64,000 bases of DNA from JAENVU01 sp963765075. GTDB lineage: Bacteria; Actinomycetota; Acidimicrobiia; IMCC26256; JAENVU01. The DNA lies in the NCBI GenBank assembly GCA_963765075.1, contig CAVXVA010000008.1, forward strand, positions 949,748 to 1,013,747, read 5' to 3'. The notes under the pieces are model-generated. The model was not told the origin of the DNA. It did no database searches and saw only the letters and a list, made by a program, of their open reading frames with translations. Numbering within the stretch: position 1 is the first letter of the stretch; each line of letters opens with the position of its first letter. A program made the translations under genes and the position numbers. This document shows, piece by piece, positions 18,199-27,942 of this stretch.

Positions 18199-19710
18199 AT
18201 GGCTCACGATCCGATCACCGCGACCACGGTCCAGGACGCCGACCACCTGGAACCGCACTTCCATTTCCCCGACGCCGAGGCCGCGGTCGACGCCAAGCTG
18301 GCCGCCCGGACCACGCGTCCCAACGTGCTCATGGTGGTCTTCGACGACGTCGGCTGGGGCGACTTCGGCTGTTACGGCGGTGGAGTTGCCGTCGGTGCGC
18401 CCACCCCGAACATCGACCGTCTCGCGCGCGAAGGCAAGCTCCTGACGAGTTGCTACTCGGAGCCGAGTTGCACGCCGAGCCGGGCATCGTTGATGACCGG
18501 TCGGTTGCCGATGCGCCACGGACTCATGCGACCGCCGATGTACGGGGAGAAGGGTGGGCTCCAGGGCGAGGTCACGATTGCGCAGTTGCTCAACGACGCC
18601 GGGTACGCGACCCAAGCCGTCGGCAAGTGGCACATGGGTGAGAACCGCGAGTCTCAGCCCCAGCACGTCGGCTTCGACGACTTCTACGGGTTCCTCTCGG
18701 TGTCCGACATGTACACCGAGTGGCGGGACCCGTACTTCTTTCCCGAGGTGGTCTACAGCGAAGAGCGCACGAAGTGGCTGGAGAACGCGCCCTTCAACAA
18801 ATGCTTCGTCCATGCCGAGAAGGGGGGCGAGATCGAGGAGGTCGAGGAGGTCACGATCCCGGTGCTCTCGCTGCTCGACGACAAGTGGTGCAAGTACTCC
18901 CAGCAGTTCATCGAGCGGATGGCCGGTGAGGACCAGCCGTGGTTCCTCTACCACTGCACCCGGGGCACCCACTTCGACAACTACCCGCACCCGGACTTCC
19001 TCGGCTCGAGCCCGTCGAAGCATCCCTACAAGGACACGATCGTCGAACTCGACGACATCGTCGGTCGGCTCGTGCAGACGCTCGAAGACTCCGGCCAGCT
19101 CGACGACACGATGATCTTCATCACCTCGGACAACGGTCCCGAGATGGAGACGTGGCCCGACAGTGCGTACTCGCCGTTCCGCTCGGCGAAGGGCAGTACC
19201 TGGGAAGGCGGCCAGCGCGTGCCGGGCGTCCTCTACTGGCGGGGGATGATCGAGCCGGGCCAAGCGACCGACGGCATCTTCTCGCTGATGGATTTCTTCC
19301 CGACGTTGCTGCACCTCGCCGGGGCGCAGGAATCGATGCCCGCCGATCGGTACATCGACGCGGTCGATCAGACGTCGTTCCTGCTCGGTGACGACACGCC
19401 GTCGAATCGCAAGTACCTGTACTACTGGCTCGGGACCACGTTCTCGGCGGTGCGCTGCGGTGAGTACAAGATGATGGTGGCGTCGACCAGTGACGATGAC
19501 CGCGACATCCAGAACTCGGGTGGATTCTCCGGTGTGACCCAGAAATACACGTACTCGCGTCTCTACAACCTGTACCTGGATCCGAAGGAACAACACTCCT
19601 ACATGATCCGCAAGCTGCCCTACCTCGACGCGTTCTCCTCCGGTCTCGGCCAGCATTTCCGGAGCTTCGGGAAGTACCCGGCCAAGTCGGTCGTCGGGGG
19701 TGTCGGATGA
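18199..19710 (+). CDS. Arylsulfatase (sulfatase family)
   Basis: About 503 residues from the ATG at 18199. Contains the sulfatase signature CTPSRASLMTGR, with Cys in the CxPSR motif that is oxidised to formylglycine, the metal-site segment FDDVGWGDFGCYG, and VGKWHMGE. Later motifs are FITSDNGPEMETW and GSTWEGGQRVPGVLYW. No secretion signal is evident, so it may be cytoplasmic. An upstream in-frame extension to 18085 runs through repeat B and was not used. The stop overlaps the next start by ATGA. Substrate unknown; an organic sulfate ester is expected. Confidence 0.88.
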   Translation: MAHDPITATTVQDADHLEPHFHFPDAEAAVDAKLAARTTRPNVLMVVFDDVGWGDFGCYGGGVAVGAPTPNIDRLAREGKLLTSCYSEPSCTPSRASLMTGRLPMRHGLMRPPMYGEKGGLQGEVTIAQLLNDAGYATQAVGKWHMGENRESQPQHVGFDDFYGFLSVSDMYTEWRDPYFFPEVVYSEERTKWLENAPFNKCFVHAEKGGEIEEVEEVTIPVLSLLDDKWCKYSQQFIERMAGEDQPWFLYHCTRGTHFDNYPHPDFLGSSPSKHPYKDTIVELDDIVGRLVQTLEDSGQLDDTMIFITSDNGPEMETWPDSAYSPFRSAKGSTWEGGQRVPGVLYWRGMIEPGQATDGIFSLMDFFPTLLHLAGAQESMPADRYIDAVDQTSFLLGDDTPSNRKYLYYWLGTTFSAVRCGEYKMMVASTSDDDRDIQNSGGFSGVTQKYTYSRLYNLYLDPKEQHSYMIRKLPYLDAFSSGLGQHFRSFGKYPAKSVVGGVG

Positions 19711-20114
19711 CCGACGCAATGGAACCGACTGAGGTCCGCTTCGACCGGCGCGCCATCGGCCCGCTGCTCGCCGACTGGCTGTGCGTTGCGGTCTTCGTCG
19801 CGCTGGGCAAGGAGAACCACGGCACCGCCGGGGCGGTGGCCTGGTACCTCACGGTCTGGTGGCCGCTGGCCGTCGGCTTCGTGGTCGGCGGGCTGATCAC
19901 ACGGGTGTATACGTCGTCCGAGGACTGGCCGGCTCGCGTGCTCGGCACTGTGCTGATCGCCGTCCTCGTCGGCGGGCCACTCCGGGCGTTGACCGGTCGG
20001 CCGGTGTTTTCCACATTCTCGTTCGTCGCGATCGTGGTGTTGTCGATCTTCACCATCGGATGGCGGAGCGGAATGCTCTTGGTGCGACGCTGGAAGGCCA
20101 TCGACGCCGGATGA
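19707..20114 (+). CDS. DUF3054 family membrane protein
   Basis: 135-residue integral membrane protein with four hydrophobic segments (LLADWLCVAVFVALG, WWPLAVGFVVGGLI, VLGTVLIAVLVGGPL, FSFVAIVVLSIFTIGW) and the DUF3054-typical GKENHGT after the first helix. Function unknown. Overlaps both neighbours by ATGA, so it is co-expressed with the sulfatase and the aminotransferase. Confidence 0.8.
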   Translation: MTDAMEPTEVRFDRRAIGPLLADWLCVAVFVALGKENHGTAGAVAWYLTVWWPLAVGFVVGGLITRVYTSSEDWPARVLGTVLIAVLVGGPLRALTGRPVFSTFSFVAIVVLSIFTIGWRSGMLLVRRWKAIDAG

Positions 20115-21274
20115 ACCGACCGGTATTGACGAGCCGACTCCAAGGCTTCGGGACGACGATCTTCGCCGAGATGTCGGCGCTCGCGATCGAGACCGGCTCG
20201 ATCAACCTGGGCCAGGGATTCCCCGACACCGACGGACCCGAGGTGGTGGCCGAGGCTGCCATCGCCGCCATCCGCGCCGGGCACAACCAGTATCCGCCGG
20301 GTCTCGGCATTCCCCAGCTCCGGGCCGCCATCGCCCGCCACCAGCAGCACTGGTACGGGCTCGAGTTCGATCCCGAGACCGAAGTCCTCGTGACCGCCGG
20401 CGCGACCGAGGCCATCGCCGCCGCGCTGATCGCGTTGTGTGAGCCGGGCGACGAGGTGGTGATGTTCGAGCCGTACTACGACTCGTACGCCGCGTGCACC
20501 GCGATCGCGGGAGCCGAACGCCGAGTCGTGACCCTCCGACCGCCCGACTACTCCTTCGCCGTCGACGAGTTGGCGCGAGCGATCACGACCCGCACGCGAG
20601 TTCTCCTCCTCAACTCGCCGCACAACCCCACCGGCAAGGTCTTCGATCGGGTCGAACTCGAAGCGATTGCTCGACTCTGTCTCGAGCACGACCTGGTCGT
20701 GATCACCGACGAGGTCTACGAACACCTGACCTACGACGGGGCTGAGCACATTCCGCTGGCGACCCTGCCGGGTATGCGCGACCGCACGGTGACGATCTCG
20801 TCGGCGGGGAAGACGTTTTCGTTCACCGGGTGGAAGATCGGCTGGGTGTGCGCCGCGCCCGAACTCCTGAGTGCAGTTCGTACCGCCAAGCAGTTCCTCA
20901 CCTACGTGAACGGCGCGCCGTTCCAACACGCGATCGTCACCGCGCTCGAACTCCCCGACGATTACTACACCGAGTTCGCGGCCGACCTGGCCGGTCGTCG
21001 GGATCTCCTGATGGCCGGGCTCACCGACGCGGGCTTCGAAGTGTTTGCCCCTCGGGGGACCTACTTCGTCACTGCCGACATCCGGCCCCTCGGAGCAACG
21101 GACGGTCTGGCGTTCTGTCGAGCGCTCCCGAAGCGCTGTGGTGTCGTCGCGGTCCCCAACGTGGTCTTCTACGACGACATGGTGGCCGGGGCACCGCTGG
21201 TGCGCTTCACCTTCTGCAAGCAGCGGTCCGTCCTCGAAGATGCCGTCGCCCGCCTCACGAACTTGCGTCAATAA
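20111..21274 (+). CDS. Class I/II pyridoxal-phosphate aminotransferase
   Basis: 387-residue fold-type I aminotransferase close to the DapC/kynurenine-aminotransferase group. Motifs: INLGQGFPDTDGP, the PLP phosphate-binding VTAGATEAIAAAL, NSPHNPTGKVF, DEVYEHLTYDG, and the Schiff-base Lys in ISSAGKTFSFTGWKIGW. The final Arg for the substrate carboxylate is in VRFTFCK. DapC (N-succinyldiaminopimelate aminotransferase) is plausible, but kynurenine or glutamine transaminase cannot be excluded. Its TAA stop lies within the perfect hairpin at 21258-21309. Confidence 0.88.
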   Translation: MNRPVLTSRLQGFGTTIFAEMSALAIETGSINLGQGFPDTDGPEVVAEAAIAAIRAGHNQYPPGLGIPQLRAAIARHQQHWYGLEFDPETEVLVTAGATEAIAAALIALCEPGDEVVMFEPYYDSYAACTAIAGAERRVVTLRPPDYSFAVDELARAITTRTRVLLLNSPHNPTGKVFDRVELEAIARLCLEHDLVVITDEVYEHLTYDGAEHIPLATLPGMRDRTVTISSAGKTFSFTGWKIGWVCAAPELLSAVRTAKQFLTYVNGAPFQHAIVTALELPDDYYTEFAADLAGRRDLLMAGLTDAGFEVFAPRGTYFVTADIRPLGATDGLAFCRALPKRCGVVAVPNVVFYDDMVAGAPLVRFTFCKQRSVLEDAVARLTNLRQ

Positions 21275-21309
21275 CCCCCGAGTTCGCGGGGGTTATTGAC
21301 GCAAGTTCG
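21258..21309. terminator. Perfect 23-bp bidirectional terminator hairpin
   Basis: Arms 21258-21280 and 21287-21309 are fully complementary (23 of 23) around a 6-base AGTTCG loop. The GGGGGTTATT part resembles a stem followed by a T-rich run on each strand. It serves the aminotransferase (+) and the convergent small membrane protein (-). Confidence 0.8.
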
Positions 21310-21319
21310 GGGAGGACGG

Positions 21320-21661
21320 CTACTTCTCGACGATGCGGTCGGTCTGGGCCTTCTGCTCGTAGATCAGGCGAGCGAGCCAGAACCGCAGGAACCCGGCGAG
21401 TGACCCGCGCAGGAAGAGGGCCGAACCCACCACGCCCACGACGACACCGATGAGGGCGATGATGATCGAGTCGCGCTGGGCCAGTGAGTTCGTCGTGCTG
21501 TGTGACTGGAGGTACCCCGCGATGGCGAAGATGACGCCGATCACCATCAGGGTGGCGCCGCCCCGCGAATAGAGGCGGTCGCGTCCGGCCGCGGGATCGC
21601 GCACCTGCATCGCCGCGATGTCGTGCTTGAACTGGTTGACCCGCTCGGGCTGCTCGATCAT
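21320..21661 (-). CDS. Small two-TM membrane protein
   Basis: 113 residues. A hydrophilic N-terminus (MIEQPERVNQFKHDIAAM) precedes two transmembrane segments (TLMVIGVIFAIAGYL; SIIIALIGVVVGVVGSALFL), then an amphipathic tail (GFLRFWLARLIYEQKAQTDR). No domain recognised. It lies just downstream of the livF-like gene on the same strand and may share its transcript. Confidence 0.7.
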   Translation of the reverse strand: MIEQPERVNQFKHDIAAMQVRDPAAGRDRLYSRGGATLMVIGVIFAIAGYLQSHSTTNSLAQRDSIIIALIGVVVGVVGSALFLRGSLAGFLRFWLARLIYEQKAQTDRIVEK

Positions 21662-21710
21662 CTCGTCCTCACTCGTGTGATTGGCGTCAATGTTCTAGTC
21701 GCGTGGCCGG

Positions 21711-22405
<695 letters not shown>

Positions 22406-22406
<1 letters not shown>

Positions 22407-23128
22407 CAGCTGGTCCCGAGGTAGGCCGAGAGCACTGCTTGGTCGGCTTGGATCTCGGCGGGGGTGCCACTCGCGATAATCCGGCCGAAGTCGAGCACGT
22501 GGACCCGCGTGCACACCTCCATCACCAGGTGGACATCGTGTTCGACCAGGACGACCGCGATCCCTTCGGCCGCCAGTGTCTTGAGCAGCGCTGCGAACAC
22601 CACGGTTTCCGACTCGTCCTGGCCCGAGGCCGGCTCGTCGAGGAGCAGCACCTTCGGCTGGGTCGCGAGACACCGGCCGAGTTCGACGAGGCGGCACTGG
22701 CCGGTCGGGAGCGAATCGACCCGTTCGTCGGCCAGCCCGCTCAGGCCGACCCGTTCGATGATCGCCTCCACGACTTCGGCCGGCTTGCTCTTGTCGCGGG
22801 ACCAGCCCTTGCGGACGTCGGCCGCGACGCGAATGTTCTCTCGCACGCTCAGGAGGCTGAACAACTCGAGTCGTTGGAACGTGCGGGCCAGACCGCGCCG
22901 GGCCCGAGCAGTTGGGGAGAGGCGGCTGAGGTCACGGTCGTCGAGGCGGACCCGGCCCTGCGTGGGGGGCTGCAGTCCGGTGATCACGTTGAACAGGGTC
23001 GTCTTGCCGGCGCCGTTCGGGCCGATGAGTCCGGTGACCACTCCGGGGTCGGCCGACAGCGACACGCCGTCGAGGGCCACGTTCCCACCGAAGCGAACGC
23101 CGACGTCCTGGACCTCAAGCAGTGCCAT
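22406..23128 (-). CDS. livG: Branched-chain amino acid-type ABC transporter ATP-binding protein LivG
   Basis: 240-residue ATPase with Walker A GPNGAGKTT, LivG-type ARTFQRLELFSLLSVREN, Walker B VLLLDEPASG and H-loop VEHDVHLVMEVC. The signature region is DSLPTGQCRLVELG rather than LSGGQ, a common LivG variation (usually LPYGxQR). The ATG at 23128 lies 14 bases inside the permease gene, so the pair is translationally coupled. Confidence 0.93.
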
Positions 23129-25286
23129 GGGACTCCAACTCCTCCGTCGAGAACATGCCATCGAGCATGGCGATGTCCTTGTCGGTCCACGGACGATCGA
23201 TGCCGACCCATTCGAGCGGCGTGCGATCGGGCGCGTGCTCGACCACCGCCAACGCTCGCTGCTTGGTCGCGGCCGACACGGTCGCGACCGCCGATGCCAC
23301 GAGCGGGATCACCACGAGGCCACCGACGAAGGTCCAGTTGGTGATGGCGTCGGCGAGTCGGAGTCCGAGCAACGCGGCCAAGCACAAGGACATGACCAGG
23401 AGCGACGACGGCGAACCTGCGAGCGGCGCGAAACCCTCGCGCATCTGACTGACCGCACCGTTCGGGTCGCGACCGAGCCCGATACCGGTCGCACCCGGGA
23501 GCAGGGCGAACTTGTTGGCGACCGACGGCCACAGCGTGGAGATCAACGGCAGGACGACGAACAGCGAGATCCCGGCGAACAACGCGCCGCCGATGGCTCC
23601 GATCCCGCCGACCACGGTCAGGGCGAAGACCTGCAAGCTGCTGACGAGGTCGAAGTTGCCGGCCTTCACCTGGGTGAGTTGCATGCCGTACAGCGCGCCG
23701 CCGAGTCCGGCGATGCCCGCCGAGATCGAGAAGACCAACAGCTTGGTGCCCAGCAAGTTCATGCCGAGCGTGGCGCAGGCCGCTTCGCTGTCCTTCATCG
23801 CGATGAGGCGCCGGCCGAGCCGGCCTCGCCGGATGGCGACGACGACGAGTGAGACGAGGGCGAACGCGATCGAACTCACCACGAGTTGGCGGCCGGGGGT
23901 ATCGACGTCGAGGCCGAAGAGTCGGAGTGGGTCGACCTCGATCGAACCTTGATTGAACAGGTCCATGTCGAACCAGCCGAACACCGAGAATCTCGGGATG
24001 GTGAAGATCCACCGGTCGAGGATCGTGGCGAACGCCGCGGTAGCCAATGCGAGGTAGATCCCCGACAGCCGGAGGGCCGGCAGCGCGATGAGTGCGCCGA
24101 CCGCACCGGCGATGAGTACCGCCCACATCAAGGCGACGGGATCGCCGCCGTGACCGAGGTGGGCCACGACGAGTGCGCCGATGCCGGCGAAACTCAGCTG
24201 GCACAACGAGATCTGACCGGCGAACCCGACCAGCGGCACGAGGGAGAGCGCGACGATCCCGATCGGGAAGAGGCGGCCGTAGATGATCTGGTCCGGGGTC
24301 GACAGGGTCGCCATCATGACGAACCCGCCGAGGACGACCACCCCGGCGAAGATCAGCGCGCCGCGGATCGAGGGCATGGGGAAGTACTCGCGGCTTCTGG
24401 TCATGCGGCCGCGCAACCTCGGGTTGGGCATCACCAGGAGCACGATGAAGAGCAACAGCGCTGGGCTCGCGATGCGCAGCCCGGGCAGGTACTGGTTCGT
24501 GGGCAGGTATCCGGTCAGGTACGCCTCGGTGAGCCCGAGGACGATCGCGCCCACGAAGGTGAGCGGGAGGCTCCGCAGCCGGCCGAAGATGGCGGCGGCG
24601 TACGCGCTCACGATGAGCAGACTGAGCGACGGCGCATCGAGCGTGACGTTCGGTGCGATCAGGATCCCCCCGAGGGCCGCGAGCGCAGTACCGAACGCCC
24701 ACGCCATCATCGAGACGCGGTTGGGCCGCGCGCCGTTGAGTGCCGAGAGCGCGGGATCGTCGACGGCCGCCTTCATCGCGATGCCGATGCGGAATCGGGT
24801 GAGGACGATGCGCAGGCCGATCGCAGCCACGATCGCCACGATGATCGTGATGGCCTGATGCCAGGTGATCGTGGTCGGGCCGATTTGGATCGGTGCCGAG
24901 GTTTGGAAGAAGCGCGACATCGGTCGCCCGATGCCCGGTGCCCAGATCAGCTGCGCGAGCCCGATCATGAAGAGCAGCAACGAGATCGACACCACGAGTT
25001 TGACGGTTTCGGTCGTCCCTCGTAACCCGCGCATGACCACGACTTCGAGGATGACGCCGAACAGTGGCGCCATCACTCCGAGGATCAGGAGGAGGCAGAT
25101 GGGTACCGGCCAGCCCCAGTCGAACCTCAGTTGCCAGTAGGTGAACGCGGCGAGCATGCCCGCGGCGCCGTGGGCGAAGTTGAAGATTCCCGTCGTGGTG
25201 TAGGTGAGGACGAGGCCGCTGGCGATGACGGCATAGATCGCCGCCAGGCTGAGGCCGACAATCGTGAAGGTGAGGAACTTGTCCAC
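23115..25286 (-). CDS. Fused LivH-LivM branched-chain amino acid-type ABC permease
   Basis: 723-residue membrane protein. Residues 1-290 match LivH (GLSLAAIYAVIASGLVLTYTTTGIFNFAHGAAGM) and about 310-650 match LivM (SLVPLVGFAGQISLCQLSFAGIGA, then GRRLIAMKDSEAACATLGM). The two permease subunits, usually separate, are one polypeptide. A hydrophilic 40-residue tail (RTPLEWVGIDRPWTDKD) follows the last helix. The same fusion occurs in actinobacterial transporters for carboxylates and aromatic compounds, so leucine need not be the substrate. Confidence 0.92.
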   Translation of the reverse strand: MDKFLTFTIVGLSLAAIYAVIASGLVLTYTTTGIFNFAHGAAGMLAAFTYWQLRFDWGWPVPICLLLILGVMAPLFGVILEVVVMRGLRGTTETVKLVVSISLLLFMIGLAQLIWAPGIGRPMSRFFQTSAPIQIGPTTITWHQAITIIVAIVAAIGLRIVLTRFRIGIAMKAAVDDPALSALNGARPNRVSMMAWAFGTALAALGGILIAPNVTLDAPSLSLLIVSAYAAAIFGRLRSLPLTFVGAIVLGLTEAYLTGYLPTNQYLPGLRIASPALLLFIVLLVMPNPRLRGRMTRSREYFPMPSIRGALIFAGVVVLGGFVMMATLSTPDQIIYGRLFPIGIVALSLVPLVGFAGQISLCQLSFAGIGALVVAHLGHGGDPVALMWAVLIAGAVGALIALPALRLSGIYLALATAAFATILDRWIFTIPRFSVFGWFDMDLFNQGSIEVDPLRLFGLDVDTPGRQLVVSSIAFALVSLVVVAIRRGRLGRRLIAMKDSEAACATLGMNLLGTKLLVFSISAGIAGLGGALYGMQLTQVKAGNFDLVSSLQVFALTVVGGIGAIGGALFAGISLFVVLPLISTLWPSVANKFALLPGATGIGLGRDPNGAVSQMREGFAPLAGSPSSLLVMSLCLAALLGLRLADAITNWTFVGGLVVIPLVASAVATVSAATKQRALAVVEHAPDRTPLEWVGIDRPWTDKDIAMLDGMFSTEELESHGTA

Positions 25287-25311
25287 GGTGCTCCGAGAGA
25301 GGAGACGGTTC

Positions 25312-25336
25312 GGGGGGCCGGATCGTCCGGCCCCCC
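25312..25336. terminator. Intercistronic attenuator-type hairpin
   Basis: GGGGGGCCGGA, a 3-base loop, and TCCGGCCCCCC form a perfect 11-bp stem between the substrate-binding-protein gene and the permease gene. Such hairpins let the binding protein be made in excess over the membrane subunits. No T-run, so partial termination or mRNA-end protection is the likely effect. Confidence 0.65.
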
Positions 25337-25350
25337 GGAGGTCCGTCTGA

Positions 25351-26748
25351 CTACTTGAGGTCCGCCATGGTCTTGCCGACGTCGGCGAGGGTGACGCCCT
25401 TGCCGTAATCGCCGGTCAGCGCGTACACGCCGTCCGGATCGCACCGGAAGATGCCTTCGGTGGGCTTGATGTCACTCACCACCTCGAAGCCCGACGCCGA
25501 GGCCTCCAGCGAGGTGAAGCACGGGGACGCCTCACCGGACGAGAGGTCGACCGCGGCGTGGAGCCCGCCACCGGTCCACTCCGTCACGCTCGATGCGTTG
25601 TCGTACACGCACTTGCGGGTCAGGTCGTTGCCACAATCGTTCGCGGCGGTGGCGAACAGCAACCACGCGGACCACGCCTGCAAGCCGAGCAGGGCCTTGG
25701 CCTTGCCGTCCGGCAGGTACTCGGCGTAGGCGTCGAGGTATTCCTGGGTGGCGTTGCCGTCCTTGGCCAGCTCGAACGGCGTGAACACGCTGCGCACGAA
25801 GACGTTCTTGATCGCCGGACCGCCCGTGTCGGTGAGCTTCTCGTCGTAGTGGTTGGCGTCGGTGCGGACGAAGTCGAGCGTGTAGTTGATGTCGGTCAGG
25901 GCTTGCATCAGCTTCGCCAGGTTCTCGGGCTCGCCGGTCCAGAGCAGCGCCTTGACGCCCTTGTCCTTGATCGCCTGGGCGGTCGGCGTCCAGTCGGCCT
26001 GGCCCGTGGGCGGATAGACGTCGTCGTAGACCTTGGTCCATCCGAGTGACTTCACCGCTTCGTCGCCCTGGCGGGCCACGATCTTGGTCGTGTCGATGTC
26101 GCCGGTCAGCACGCCGTACGCCTTCGTGGCTTTGGGGAACTTCTTCTCGAGGTAGAGGTAGTCACCGACTGGAATGGAGTCCACCGCGTTCGGAATCGGT
26201 TGTACGAGCAGGTCGGCGCCGCGGGCCTGCGGGCTGACCGAATACCCCGAGATCTCGGGCATGACACAGGAGAGTCGCGTCTTCACGCCGTCCTGGTCGA
26301 AGACGGCGCCGCCGCCGACCACCATGAAGTCGGAGGCGCAGCTCTCGACCATCTTGGAGGTGACGTTGGTGAGTGCGGCATCGCGTTCGTCGACGACGAT
26401 CTTGCGGCCGTTGATCCCGCCTGCCTCGTTGCACCACTTGGCAAACACCTCAGCCGAATCGAGGAGTTCCTGGTTGAGGCCGGGACGACCGGCGAAGCCG
26501 ACGTCGGAGAAGGTGGCGAGGCGAATCTCAGTCGGGCTGACGCCCGGTGCCGGCGATCCGGACGGTTTGCCCGGCTGACACACGACATCGGACGTGCCGA
26601 ACGCACCCTTGGTCCCGTCGCTGTTGGCCTTCGTGTCGGAGGACGTCTGCGTGGTATCACTCGTCCCGGTCTCTGTGTCGCTTCGTCCGCATGCCGCGAG
26701 CACCAACGCGATCACACATACATAGGCCAACCATCGAAAACGCCTCAC
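25351..26748 (-). CDS. ABC transporter substrate-binding lipoprotein (branched-chain amino acid/amide type)
   Basis: About 465-residue periplasmic-binding protein of the LivJ/LivK (ANF receptor-like) family. The N-terminal signal YVCVIALVLAACGRSD has a lipobox LAAC, so it is a membrane-tethered lipoprotein. A Ser/Thr/Asp linker is followed by GVSPTEIRLATFSDVGFAG and GGINGRKIVVDERDA. I chose the GTG at 26746-26748 because GGGGGA lies seven bases before it; a longer frame opens at TTG 26787 but would start inside the palindrome at 26785-26807. Feeds the fused permease encoded downstream. Confidence 0.88.
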   Translation of the reverse strand: MRRFRWLAYVCVIALVLAACGRSDTETGTSDTTQTSSDTKANSDGTKGAFGTSDVVCQPGKPSGSPAPGVSPTEIRLATFSDVGFAGRPGLNQELLDSAEVFAKWCNEAGGINGRKIVVDERDAALTNVTSKMVESCASDFMVVGGGAVFDQDGVKTRLSCVMPEISGYSVSPQARGADLLVQPIPNAVDSIPVGDYLYLEKKFPKATKAYGVLTGDIDTTKIVARQGDEAVKSLGWTKVYDDVYPPTGQADWTPTAQAIKDKGVKALLWTGEPENLAKLMQALTDINYTLDFVRTDANHYDEKLTDTGGPAIKNVFVRSVFTPFELAKDGNATQEYLDAYAEYLPDGKAKALLGLQAWSAWLLFATAANDCGNDLTRKCVYDNASSVTEWTGGGLHAAVDLSSGEASPCFTSLEASASGFEVVSDIKPTEGIFRCDPDGVYALTGDYGKGVTLADVGKTMADLK

Positions 26749-26784
26749 GAATCCCCCTATCGACCGCACCGCGGTACTGCTGTC

Positions 26785-26807
26785 CAACCTGACGGCCCGT
26801 CAGGTTG
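26785..26807. promoter_or_regulatory. TetR-type operator palindrome upstream of the transporter operon
   Basis: Perfect inverted repeat CAACCTGACGG-C-CCGTCAGGTTG, 11-base arms with one central base, 37 bases upstream of the preferred start codon. This size and symmetry fit a TetR-family repressor site. No TetR gene is in the window, so the regulator acts from elsewhere. Confidence 0.6.
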
Positions 26808-26873
26808 CCAGACAATGCCTGTTCCGTGGGGTCAACGCAAGAAATGCCGGGAGATTGTCCGCGTCGGTGCCCG

Positions 26874-27530
26874 TCAGCCCGGGAGGCTCGGTCCGGTCCC
26901 TTCCCCGGCCCGTTCCCCGTCGTGGTCCGGTTCGTCGGTCGTCGCGGTCAATGCGTGGTGGGCCGCGAACTCCAGGAGTGTGGTCAGCGCGCCCCGGATG
27001 CTCTGCGGATCGCGGGCATCGAAGGTCAGGACGGGGACTCGAGCGTCGACCGCCGCCGCCTCGCGCACCTCCTCCGGGCGGTGGTGGGACACTCCGTCGA
27101 ACTCGTTGATGGCGATCGCGAATGGGATGCCGTTTCGTTCGCAGGCATCGATGGCGGGGAACGACACCGCCAGCCGGCGGGTGTCGACGATGACCAGCGC
27201 CGCGACCGCGCCCCGGGCCAAGTCGTCCCACATGAACGAGAAGCGGTCTTGGCCGGGCGTACCGAACAGATAGACCGAGATGTCGCCATCGAGCGTGACC
27301 CGGCCGAAGTCCAACGCCACCGTGGTGCCGACCTTGTCGGGCGCGGCCCGATCCACGCTGCCGAGCGTGCTCACGTCGGTCAGGAAGCCGTCGGTTCGCA
27401 GAGGTTCGATCTCCGAGACTGCTGCCACCGCAGTGGTCTTGCCGACGCCGAATCCGCCCGCGATCAGCACCTTGAGGGCGAGGGGCTCCAGCGTGCTCGA
27501 CGGGCCGGGCGCCACCTGGGTGGCGCTCAT
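26874..27530 (-). CDS. cvnD: Ras-like GTP-binding protein of the conservon type (CvnD)
   Basis: 218-residue small GTPase. P-loop GGFGVGKTT, then TTVALDFGRVTLDGDISVYLFGTPGQDRF with the DxxGQ-like switch II, and AINEFDG in place of NKxD. This is the CvnD/MglA-like family of actinobacterial conservons, which relays signals from a membrane kinase. Start ATG at 27530 overlaps the roadblock stop by ATGA. The C-terminal 25 residues are acidic and probably disordered. Confidence 0.88.
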   Translation of the reverse strand: MSATQVAPGPSSTLEPLALKVLIAGGFGVGKTTAVAAVSEIEPLRTDGFLTDVSTLGSVDRAAPDKVGTTVALDFGRVTLDGDISVYLFGTPGQDRFSFMWDDLARGAVAALVIVDTRRLAVSFPAIDACERNGIPFAIAINEFDGVSHHRPEEVREAAAVDARVPVLTFDARDPQSIRGALTTLLEFAAHHALTATTDEPDHDGERAGEGTGPSLPG

Positions 27531-27940
27531 GATGCCGCGGCCGCGCGGAGATCGGTGACGAGTGTGGGACTGAGCGCCGGTCCGGCTCGCTCCACGAATG
27601 TCGCCATCTCGTACGCAATCAGACCGAGGTCGCATGGCTGTTCGGCGATGACGGCCAGCGTCGAGCCATCGCTGATGCCCATCACCACCAGGAGCGCGCG
27701 TTCCATCTCGACGATGAGTTGCTGGACCGGGCCACCGTCGATTGGTTGCCCGGCACCGCGAGCGATGCTGAGCAACGCCGCGGCCACGGCCGCGAGCCGG
27801 TCGCTGTCGGCGGGATCGACGCCCTGGGACGCGGCGATCGGGAGCCCGTCCGAGGAGACGACCGCGGCTTCGCGAATCCCGGGGACCTGTTGGGTCAGGT
27901 GGTCGAGCAGGAAACCCAGATCGGTGTGGATACTCGTCAT
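27527..27940 (-). CDS. cvnB: Roadblock/LC7 domain protein (CvnB)
   Basis: 137 residues forming one roadblock/LC7 fold: LGFLLDHLTQQVPGIREAAVVSSDGLPIAAS, then ERALLVVMGISDGSTLAVIA. In conservons this protein is the likely regulator of the partner GTPase. It sits directly between the kinase gene (2 bases away) and the GTPase gene (ATGA overlap). Confidence 0.9.
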   Translation of the reverse strand: MTSIHTDLGFLLDHLTQQVPGIREAAVVSSDGLPIAASQGVDPADSDRLAAVAAALLSIARGAGQPIDGGPVQQLIVEMERALLVVMGISDGSTLAVIAEQPCDLGLIAYEMATFVERAGPALSPTLVTDLRAAAAS

Positions 27941-27942
27941 GG

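Noticed and set aside
26749..26787. TTG start at 26787 for the substrate-binding protein
   Set aside because: It would lie inside the operator palindrome and lacks a ribosome-binding site; the GTG at 26748 has one.
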